Below, piece after piece: positions 7,614-13,169 of a stretch of DNA of 13,169 nucleotides. Each line of letters begins with the position of its first letter. The first letter of the stretch is position 1. A program made the position numbers and the translations under genes. Source of the DNA: JAMQKA01 sp033722415 (GTDB taxonomy: Bacteria; Bacteroidota; Rhodothermia; Balneolales; Balneolaceae); assembly GCA_033722415.1 (NCBI GenBank), contig JAWVZC010000089.1:1-13169 (forward strand), in the 5' to 3' direction. Below the pieces are notes generated by a model. It saw only the letters and a program-made list of their open reading frames with translations. It made no database searches and was not told where the DNA came from.

Positions 7614-7649
7614 GCCGCCCTTCCGGTTCTGATACCGGGTATGAGCGGC
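7614..7649 (+). other. Nested hairpin directly after the plug lipoprotein gene
   Basis: Beginning with the base after the stop codon, GCCGC (7614-7618) pairs with GCGGC (7645-7649), and inside it CCGGT (7623-7627) pairs with ACCGG (7634-7638). The placement suits a transcription end or an mRNA 3' stabilising structure, but no T-run follows, so it is not a standard intrinsic terminator. The rest of the gap to 7814 shows only a short ACCGA-TACG-TCGGT hairpin (7724-7737). Confidence 0.35.
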
Positions 7650-7814
7650 GAACACGGTATGGGTTCACTGCATCAGCTTGGCAATAGCGACCGTCGACCG
7701 GAATTTTTGTTTGGTAAACCCGAACCGATACGTCGGTCTACCGGTGAATGAGGTGGGATTTTCACATTATTTCGGTTTGTTCCACTCTTACTTTCTGCCT
7801 ATTTTCAGCCACTT

Positions 7815-8378
7815 GTGAGATACTTTCGATCCCATACCACCAAAATATTACTCATCGCGGCCGTATGGTCCGGACTGGCGCTCTACCTAGTGCGGCCAGT
7901 TCAGGCAGAAACGGCCACCAGCTCGTTTACTAGCTGGCTGGAAACCGTGGTCAAGCAAGGGGATGAAGACTCCGAACATCTGCGTAAAAAACTCGCCCGG
8001 CTTTCTGATTCGGGGAAATCACTCGATTACCTTCTCCAGCAGGCCTCCGAAATTATCAGTGAACACAACAGCGAGGTAACGCTGCCGCTGGAAGCGCGGG
8101 GTTCGGATACGGAAAAAGTGTACAACTTGCTTATCTGGGAATGGAACTCGTACCAGACCGGTAACGGTATGGGCAAAGCGCCGCTGACCTCAGCAAGTAT
8201 AAAATCCAACTTTCTCACCTCGGTAGATAAATTATCCCACACTCTTCACGGTTCGTTTTCCGCAAGCGATCTGCGAGAAAAGATTTTCGCCAAACCCGAG
8301 CCCAGCCCGGTATCTACTTCTCTTTGTCACTTTCATATTGTCCCACTCTCGGGGGGAGTGGCCATTGGAGCTCCGTAA
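7815..8378 (+). CDS. Secreted protein of unknown family directly upstream of secD
   Basis: The 187-aa product starts at GTG 7815; no ATG, GTG or TTG lies in frame upstream before the TGA at 7749-7751. A textbook Sec signal peptide is visible: basic R/K residues up to Lys10, hydrophobic ILLIAAVWSGLALYLV, and a cleavage-like V-Q-A before Glu32. The mature part is polar and probably mostly helical (for example SEHLRKKLARL and LDYLLQQASEIISEH), with no recognised domain. The C-terminus changes character and ends HFHIVPLSGGVAIGAP directly before TAA. It lies 81 nt upstream of secD on the same strand, with no terminator between. A signal-peptide protein of this size just before secD, ending in a Gly/Ala/Pro-rich tail, recalls the layout of secretion-monitor arrest peptides (SecM, VemP, ApdA/ApdP). 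That function is inference. The gene itself is well supported by signal peptide and context. Confidence 0.7.
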   Translation: MRYFRSHTTKILLIAAVWSGLALYLVRPVQAETATSSFTSWLETVVKQGDEDSEHLRKKLARLSDSGKSLDYLLQQASEIISEHNSEVTLPLEARGSDTEKVYNLLIWEWNSYQTGNGMGKAPLTSASIKSNFLTSVDKLSHTLHGSFSASDLREKIFAKPEPSPVSTSLCHFHIVPLSGGVAIGAP

Positions 8379-8411
8379 CTTGTTTGCCCGCCCGTTACCT
8401 GCATTTCGTTT

Positions 8412-8432
8412 TTGAAATCTGTTCAATTTCAA
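8412..8432 (+). promoter_or_regulatory. Inverted repeat in the secD leader
   Basis: TTGAAAT (8412-8418) and ATTTCAA (8426-8432) form a perfect 7-bp inverted repeat with a 7-nt loop, ending 27 nt before the secD ATG. It is AT-rich and not followed by a T-run, so it is neither a terminator nor obviously stable as RNA. It could be a protein-binding site or part of a leader structure. Function is not shown. Confidence 0.3.
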
Positions 8433-8459
8433 CTTACTAACGTTTAATCCATTCGCATT

Positions 8460-10286
8460 ATGAAAGATAATGGCTTTAAAATAGGCTCGATTATAGCTTT
8501 TTTGGCTATTTCCATCTACTACCTCTGGCCGACGGTAGCATACTGGCTGGAACAGAATTATATAGAAGATCTTCCGGAGGCCGAACGTGTTGAATATGTG
8601 GAAGAGAATGACGCACGCCTCCAGAACCTGCGTTCCGAGATGCTGTCACTCGGGCTTGACCTACAGGGCGGTATGCACGTGACCCTGGAGGTGGGCACCC
8701 CCCAGCTGGTGTACGAACTGGCCGGCCAGTATGCCGATACCACGCTCCAGAATATCATTGATATTGCCGAGCAGCGATCCCGCCAGGAGGGGACCGACTT
8801 TATTGACGAGCTGGTTCAGGAGTTTGAAAATCGTGACTCTAACGCCCGACTGAGCCGTTACTTCCGGTCGGATGCCGACAATATCACCCGTCGTTCCTCA
8901 AACGAGGAGGTTCAGCAGTACCTGCAGCAGCAGCGTGATGAAGCGGTGGACCGGGCTATTGAGATCATCCGCACCCGTGTGGACCGCTACGGCGTGAACG
9001 AGCCCTCCATCTTGAAACAGGGCAACAACCGGATCGTCGTGGAGCTGCCGGGCGTGGCCAACAAGGAGCGGGTTCGCAGCCTGCTGAAAGGTACGGCCCG
9101 GCTGGAGTTCAGGCTGGCCGCCGATCCCAATGACCTGGCCACGGCGCGAAAGCAGATCATGAGCTACTACGACCAGCAGGCCGCAGCCGGCGACACGGTG
9201 ACCCAGGCGGCACAGGGCGGGGGGATAAACCCGCTGGCGCAGGTGCTCAACACGCAGCAGCGAAACCAATACGTATTTGGGTATGCCGCCGATTCTGACA
9301 CCGCTCGCGTCAACGAGCTCCTTAGCGACCCGGAAGTGCAGCAGATGATACCGCGCAACGTCGAGCTGATGTGGGGGGCCACCCCGTTCCAGACCACCCA
9401 GGACGGGGCGACAGAACTGTTTGAACTGATCGGCGTGCGCGAATCGGTGGAGATGACCGGTGAAGTGATTGAAGAGGCCCAGGTGACGTTCGACCAGACT
9501 ACCAACGCCCCTCAGGTATCTATGAGCATGAACAGCGAAGGGGCGCGCCGATGGGCCCGGATCACCGGTGCCAATATCGGCAAGCCGATCGCCATCGTAC
9601 TGGACGGGTATGTCTATTCCTATCCCAATGTAAACACCAAAATTTCCAACGGTCGCTCGGTAATTGAAGGGATCGGCCAGGTGACGGAAGCCGAAGACCT
9701 GGTAAATATCCTGCTTTCGGGTGCACTGCCGGCCCCCCTGGATATCGTTGAAGAGCGCACGGTAGGGGCTACCCTCGGTGAGGCATCGATAAAATCAGGA
9801 TTTTATTCCACCTTCATCGGCCTGGTCTGCGTCGCCGTCTTCATGGTGGTCTATTACCACCGGGGCGGGGCCATCGCCGACCTGGCGCTGATGTTGAATA
9901 TCGTATTTATCCTGGGGATCCTGGCCGCATTCAACGCCACGCTCACGCTGCCCGGTATTGCCGGCATTGTGCTTACCATCGGTATGGCGGTGGACGCGAA
10001 CGTGCTGATATTTGACCGGATCCGGGAGGAGCAGCGAACCGGGAAAACACTCCGGGCCTCCATTGATGCCGGCTATGCCAACGCCATGAGTGCCATTGTT
10101 GATGCCAACGTGACGACATTCTTTGTCGGGATCATTCTGTTTAGCTTTGGCGTGGGACCGATCAAGGGCTTTGCCGTTACGCTGATGGCGGGTATCGTAT
10201 CCTCCCTGTTCAGCGCCATCGTCATTACCCGGGTGGTTATTGACTGGCTCACGCGCGATCGTACCGCAGAGATCAGCTTCGGGTAA
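8460..10286 (+). CDS. secD: Protein translocase subunit SecD
   Basis: SecD with SecF forms the RND-like partner of SecYEG that uses the proton gradient to pull exported proteins through the inner membrane. The 608-aa length is close to E. coli SecD (615). The first membrane helix spans about residues 8-28, followed by the hallmark LGLDLQGG at 64-71. A large periplasmic domain includes RVDRYGVNEPSI and the head/base region GRSVIEGIG. Five further membrane helices lie between about 445 and 600. In the fourth helix region the conserved V511-D512-A513-N514 sits in VDANVLIFDRIREE; this Asp is implicated in proton-driven function. The ATG at 8460 is followed directly by the expected N-terminal helix. 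secF starts 47 nt downstream, so the two are surely one transcription unit. They are separate, not fused as SecDF. Confidence 0.96.
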   Translation: MKDNGFKIGSIIAFLAISIYYLWPTVAYWLEQNYIEDLPEAERVEYVEENDARLQNLRSEMLSLGLDLQGGMHVTLEVGTPQLVYELAGQYADTTLQNIIDIAEQRSRQEGTDFIDELVQEFENRDSNARLSRYFRSDADNITRRSSNEEVQQYLQQQRDEAVDRAIEIIRTRVDRYGVNEPSILKQGNNRIVVELPGVANKERVRSLLKGTARLEFRLAADPNDLATARKQIMSYYDQQAAAGDTVTQAAQGGGINPLAQVLNTQQRNQYVFGYAADSDTARVNELLSDPEVQQMIPRNVELMWGATPFQTTQDGATELFELIGVRESVEMTGEVIEEAQVTFDQTTNAPQVSMSMNSEGARRWARITGANIGKPIAIVLDGYVYSYPNVNTKISNGRSVIEGIGQVTEAEDLVNILLSGALPAPLDIVEERTVGATLGEASIKSGFYSTFIGLVCVAVFMVVYYHRGGAIADLALMLNIVFILGILAAFNATLTLPGIAGIVLTIGMAVDANVLIFDRIREEQRTGKTLRASIDAGYANAMSAIVDANVTTFFVGIILFSFGVGPIKGFAVTLMAGIVSSLFSAIVITRVVIDWLTRDRTAEISFG

Positions 10287-10319
10287 CATTTCGAAAAAAA
10301 TCAATTGAATAAAAGAACG

Positions 10320-10325
10320 AAGGAA
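10320..10325 (+). promoter_or_regulatory. Shine-Dalgarno sequence of secF
   Basis: AAGGAA lies 8 nt before the ATG at 10334. It is a usable anti-16S match in a window where most starts have none, and it supports the chosen secF start. Confidence 0.55.
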
Positions 10326-10333
10326 TCTGAATT

Positions 10334-11245
10334 ATGAGATGGTTTGAAACACCCAGTTTTGATTTTATTAAGGCACACCAGCGCGCCTACTATGTTTCCG
10401 GTGCACTGCTCATCATTTCGATCATCGCCATTGTGACCAAGGGGCTGCAGTATGGCATCGACTTCCGCGGCGGAAAGGAGTTCGTACTGGAATTTGAGCA
10501 GCCCGTCGAAGTTATTGAAGTGCGGAGTGAACTTTCGGATCCGCTCGGAAGCACCCCGGAAGTAAAGCGGTTTGGATCTCCGCTGGATATCCTTATTCGA
10601 ACGGACAATCCGGGTGAAATCACCGAAGTGCAAAACATCATTACGAGCACAATGTCGGATATCTATCCCGACAACCCGGCGCGGGTTATCAAAACCGACG
10701 TGGTAGGACCCCGATTCGCCGAAGACCTGAAAGCGGGAGCCCTCCAGGCGATTATCTTCGCCCTGATTGTCATATTCGTGTACATATTGATACGATTCAA
10801 GAACTGGACTTTTTCGGCCGGGGCCGTGGCCGCCCTGTTCCACGACGTTTTGCTGGTGCTCGGAGTCTTCACCATCCTGAACGATCTCGTCCCGTTCAGC
10901 ATGCAGATTGACCAGGCCATTATCGCCGCCTTTCTGACCATCGTGGGGTACTCGCTGAACGATACGGTGGTGGTGTTCGACCGCATCCGGGAAAACTCCT
11001 TGCTGTACAAAACGATGGAGTACACCGAAATGGTAAATAAAAGCCTGAATGACACGCTCAGCCGTACCGTGATTACCTCGGTTACCACCTTGTTTGTAGT
11101 AACGGTGCTGTTTATCTTTGGCGGTGAAGTGTTGAAGGGCTTTTCATTCGCTCTCATGCTTGGAGTTGTCGTGGGAACATACAGTTCGCTGTTTGTGGCA
11201 AGTTCGTTGGTCGTTGAGCTTGAAACCCGAACAAAAAAAGCTTAA
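10334..11245 (+). CDS. secF: Protein translocase subunit SecF
   Basis: At 303 aa this is the usual SecF size. The first membrane helix (about 19-36) is followed by GIDFRGG (41-47), the SecF counterpart of the SecD motif, then a small periplasmic domain and VVGPRFAEDL (123-132), which precedes the second membrane helix. The helix carrying YSLNDTVVVFDRIRE (206-220) holds the conserved N-D-T-V-V-V-F-D-R-I signature of SecF. The protein works with SecD as a heterodimer bound to SecYEG in the inner membrane. The start is supported by a Shine-Dalgarno sequence 8 nt upstream. A STAS-domain gene begins 40 nt after the stop with its own ribosome site, so it is probably co-transcribed. Confidence 0.96.
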   Translation: MRWFETPSFDFIKAHQRAYYVSGALLIISIIAIVTKGLQYGIDFRGGKEFVLEFEQPVEVIEVRSELSDPLGSTPEVKRFGSPLDILIRTDNPGEITEVQNIITSTMSDIYPDNPARVIKTDVVGPRFAEDLKAGALQAIIFALIVIFVYILIRFKNWTFSAGAVAALFHDVLLVLGVFTILNDLVPFSMQIDQAIIAAFLTIVGYSLNDTVVVFDRIRENSLLYKTMEYTEMVNKSLNDTLSRTVITSVTTLFVVTVLFIFGGEVLKGFSFALMLGVVVGTYSSLFVASSLVVELETRTKKA

Positions 11246-11272
11246 ATACAACTCCTTACAGTTTAACCAAAC

Positions 11273-11278
11273 AGGAGA
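11273..11278 (+). promoter_or_regulatory. Shine-Dalgarno sequence deciding the STAS gene start
   Basis: AGGAGA lies 7 nt before ATG 11286. It is the best ribosome-binding match in the window. It fixes the start at 11286 over the longer open frame, which runs back into secF as far as 11160. Confidence 0.75.
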
Positions 11279-11285
11279 TCCAAAA

Positions 11286-11651
11286 ATGAACTTTAATGTA
11301 TCCGAGCGATATAATTGCGTAGTGCTACAGTTTAAGGGCAACGTGATGGGCGGACCTGACGCTGTCAAACTCAATGAGAAGCTGCATGAATTGATCGAGG
11401 AGGACAAAACCAATATTGTTGCCGACCTCGGCAAGGTAAAATTCATGAACTCCTCGGGGCTCGGGATGCTTATCGGCGGGCTTACGACCATGCGCAAGGC
11501 CGGTGGAGATCTCCGTATTGCAAACGCCACAGATAAAATTGAGAGTTTGCTGGTGATTACGAAGCTTGTCACCGTATTTAAGCATTATAAATCGCTCGAA
11601 GAGGCTATCGAGTCCTATTCCGATTCGGAAGAAGAATCAGAAGACAATTAA
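11286..11651 (+). CDS. Anti-sigma-factor antagonist (single STAS domain)
   Basis: The 121-aa product is one STAS domain of the SpoIIAA/RsbV type plus an acidic tail (SDSEEESEDN). The pattern is complete: beta strands at CVVLQFKG (11-18) and NIVADLG (43-49), then FMNSSGLGMLIGG, whose Ser57 aligns with the serine phosphorylated in SpoIIAA; the usual Asp two places before it is Asn55 here. In this family the unphosphorylated antagonist binds an anti-sigma kinase and frees its sigma factor, or acts in a phosphorelay of the RsbU/RsbW kind. No kinase, phosphatase or sigma gene lies in the window, so the partner is unknown. The gene follows secF by 40 nt and ends 19 nt before an intrinsic terminator, making it the probable last gene of the sec operon. 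Confidence 0.88.
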   Translation: MNFNVSERYNCVVLQFKGNVMGGPDAVKLNEKLHELIEEDKTNIVADLGKVKFMNSSGLGMLIGGLTTMRKAGGDLRIANATDKIESLLVITKLVTVFKHYKSLEEAIESYSDSEEESEDN

Positions 11652-11670
11652 TTGTATAACCCATTATTGA

Positions 11671-11704
11671 AAAGAGGGGTGTGGTGAAAAACACCCCTTT
11701 TTTT
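11671..11704 (+). terminator. Intrinsic terminator between the STAS gene and purA
   Basis: AGGGGTGT (11675-11682) pairs perfectly with ACACCCCT (11691-11698) around an 8-nt loop. The stem extends by A-U and G-U pairs from AAAG upstream into the T-run, which covers 11698-11704. This is a strong rho-independent terminator. It ends only 16 nt before the purA ATG, so it lies inside or at the edge of any purA leader. Confidence 0.88.
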
Positions 11705-11720
11705 GTGTAACAACCATTTT

Positions 11721-12998
11721 ATGGCAATTCGTGTAGTAGTAGGCGCCCAGTGGGGAGATGAAGGTAAAGGAAAAGTTGTTGACCTGCTCAGCAAAGATGC
11801 AGATTTCGTAGTCCGTTACCAAGGAGGGGCCAATGCCGGACATACCCTTAAGTTTGATGACCAGGAGATCGTTCTTCACCTGGTGCCCTCCGGAATATTC
11901 AACGGTTCAGCGAAATGTGTAATCGGAAACGGGGTAGTCATCGAACCACGGGCTCTTTTGGAAGAGATCAATAATATCCGGGAACGGGGGATCGAACTGG
12001 AAAATCGTCTCTTCATAAGCAGTTCGGCCCATGCCATCCTGCCGTATCACAAGCTGTTGGACCAGGTAAAGGAAAAACATCGCGGAGAGGACGCCATCGG
12101 TACGACAGGACGCGGCATCGGTCCGGCGTACGTAAGCAAGGTATCGCGGGTTGGTATCCGTATGGCTGACCTGTTTCACCCCGATATCCTGGAGGAGAAA
12201 ATCCGTACCAACCTGGACGATATCAATGAAGCACTAACTCACATCTACAAAGAGGAACCGCTGCAGGTTGAGGAGATCCTGGAGGATACCATGGAGGCCG
12301 CCGATGAACTATGTCCCTATATCACCAATACGGCGTCTCTGCTGCACAGGGGGATTGAATCCGGCAAACACATACTGCTGGAGGGGGCCCAGGGCAGTCT
12401 TTTGGATATCGATCACGGAACCTATCCCTACGTGACCTCCTCGTCACCGACCGCGGGGGGTGCCTGTACCGGTACCGGTATTTCACCCCGGGCCATTGAT
12501 CATGTGATGGGTATCACCAAGGCGTACTGTACGCGGGTAGGCAACGGGCCGTTTCCCACCGAATTGACCGGGGAGATCGGGGAATTTCTGCGTAAAGAAG
12601 GACGGGAGTTCGGTGCTACGACGGGCCGTCCGCGACGCTGCGGGTGGATCGACCTGGTGGCGCTCAGGTACGCCGTTCACGTCAATGGTATTGATGAACT
12701 GGCCATCACCAAAATTGATATCCTGAATAATTTCGAACAGATTAACGCCTGCACAGCATATCGGGTTGAGGGGCAGTTAACGGAAGAGTTTTCCCCCGAT
12801 CTCTACGAGATTCAACATGCGGAGCCGGTTTACAAAACGTTCGACGGGTGGCAATCGAACCTTTCGGATTGCAGCTCCTTCAGTGACCTCCCGAAGCAGG
12901 CCAGCGAGTATATCCGCTTTATTGAGCAATATCTCGGGGTCGATGTCACCATTCTTTCCAGTGGTCCCAAACGATCCGAAACGATTCTTATCGATTAA
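11721..12998 (+). CDS. purA: Adenylosuccinate synthetase
   Basis: PurA joins IMP and aspartate using GTP to make adenylosuccinate, the first committed step from IMP to AMP, in the cytoplasm. The 425-aa length is standard. The N-terminal GTP-binding motif VGAQWGDEGKGK (7-18) includes D13, the catalytic base in E. coli numbering, and GGANAGHTL places H41 at the position of the general acid. The second signature GIGPAYVSKVSR is intact, as are LLEGAQGSLLDIDHGTYPYV, TGRPRRCGWID, the guanine-binding TKID, and SSGPKRSETI near the end. The frame is open back to 11703, but ATG 11721 gives the family N-terminus MAIRVVVGAQ and is chosen. No Shine-Dalgarno is visible. A strong terminator ends 16 nt upstream, leaving no room for a promoter after it. 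Confidence 0.97.
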   Translation: MAIRVVVGAQWGDEGKGKVVDLLSKDADFVVRYQGGANAGHTLKFDDQEIVLHLVPSGIFNGSAKCVIGNGVVIEPRALLEEINNIRERGIELENRLFISSSAHAILPYHKLLDQVKEKHRGEDAIGTTGRGIGPAYVSKVSRVGIRMADLFHPDILEEKIRTNLDDINEALTHIYKEEPLQVEEILEDTMEAADELCPYITNTASLLHRGIESGKHILLEGAQGSLLDIDHGTYPYVTSSSPTAGGACTGTGISPRAIDHVMGITKAYCTRVGNGPFPTELTGEIGEFLRKEGREFGATTGRPRRCGWIDLVALRYAVHVNGIDELAITKIDILNNFEQINACTAYRVEGQLTEEFSPDLYEIQHAEPVYKTFDGWQSNLSDCSSFSDLPKQASEYIRFIEQYLGVDVTILSSGPKRSETILID

Positions 12999-13000
12999 TG

Positions 13001-13045
13001 CTGCCGCTGGCCGGGTGATTTGAATCGGTCGGCAGGTGAATCACC
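13001..13045 (+). promoter_or_regulatory. Interleaved inverted repeats between purA and the RuBisCO-like gene
   Basis: CTGCCG (13001-13006) is complementary to CGGCAG (13030-13035). GGTGATT (13014-13020) is complementary to AATCACC (13039-13045). The two pairings interleave, so they could form alternative structures or a pseudoknot. The second ends 21 nt before the GTG start at 13067. No T-run follows, so this is not a standard purA terminator. Function is not shown. Confidence 0.3.
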
Positions 13046-13066
13046 AAAGGGATAACAGGCAAAACA

Positions 13067-13169
13067 GTGCATACCTTTACACTGACATACCGGGTACATG
13101 TTGCGGAGGGAGAACAGATCGAAGAGAAAGTTGAAAATATCTGTCTCGAACAGAGTGTCGAGTTACCCC
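13067..13169 (+). CDS. RuBisCO-like protein, N-terminal fragment
   Basis: Thirty-four codons lie in the window; the gene runs off the right edge. From GTG 13067 the product begins MHTFTLTYRVHVAEGEQIEE and continues KVENICLEQSVELP. The pattern [FY]-x-[LV]-T-Y-x-[VL] followed by a helix and L-E-Q-[ST]-V-E-[LVM]-P is typical of the start of form IV RuBisCO-like proteins (and some form III). Some members act in sulfur salvage or isomerise sugar phosphates instead of fixing carbon dioxide. The frame is closed upstream by TGA at 13037-13039, with no ATG, so GTG is the likely start. Catalytic residues are outside the window, so carboxylase versus RuBisCO-like function cannot be decided here. Confidence 0.6.
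   Translation, partial: MHTFTLTYRVHVAEGEQIEEKVENICLEQSVELP

Noticed and set aside
7748..7933. 61-codon open frame with a hydrophobic N-terminus overlapping the secreted protein start
   Set aside because: It is out of frame with the 187-aa secreted protein, whose signal peptide and length are much stronger, and it stops inside that gene.
8343..8361. CCACTC/GAGTGG hairpin near the end of the secreted-protein gene, considered as a terminator
   Set aside because: It lies in coding sequence (the PLSGG segment) and has no T-run after it; the GC richness follows from the encoded residues.

Overview
The window looks like ordinary chromosome from a Gram-negative member of the Bacteroidota/Balneolota-Rhodothermota group. 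This is inferred from a stand-alone TonB-plug lipoprotein, a WG-repeat lipoprotein, a perfect TAnnTTTG-type -7 promoter element (TATATTTG), weak or absent Shine-Dalgarno sequences at most genes, and moderate GC. Separate secD and secF genes, instead of the fused secDF usual in classical Bacteroidetes, favour the Balneolales/Rhodothermales side. No tRNA, rRNA, IS element, prophage or CRISPR array is visible.

Layout. The left end reads on the minus strand: the first 36 codons of a class II DAHP synthase (start at 109), and upstream of it a nine-unit WG-repeat lipoprotein (1279-236). A 551-bp gap separates these from the plus-strand genes. Next come uvrA (real start probably TTG 1831) and a two-gene set at 4764-6836: a cytoplasmic protein with the layout of an AAA+/STAND ATPase but no P-loop, then a small MscS-type channel. 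A 351-bp region with diverged ~39-bp repeats and inverted repeats precedes a 141-aa lipoprotein that is little more than a TonB-receptor plug domain.

The central block is a Sec operon: a 187-aa secreted protein of unknown family (GTG start 7815), secD, secF, and a STAS-domain anti-sigma-factor antagonist, closed by a strong intrinsic terminator at 11671-11704. purA begins only 16 nt after that terminator. At the right edge, 34 codons of a RuBisCO-like protein start at GTG 13067 and run off the window.

How the genes relate. SecD and SecF form the proton-driven partner of SecYEG. The secreted protein directly upstream sits where secretion-monitor arrest peptides (VemP, ApdA/ApdP) sit before secDF genes in other bacteria, which is the most interesting hypothesis here. 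The P-loop-less ATPase-like protein beside MscS may be a second little-described pairing. The remaining genes are housekeeping: nucleotide excision repair (uvrA), purine synthesis (purA) and the entry to aromatic biosynthesis (DAHP synthase).
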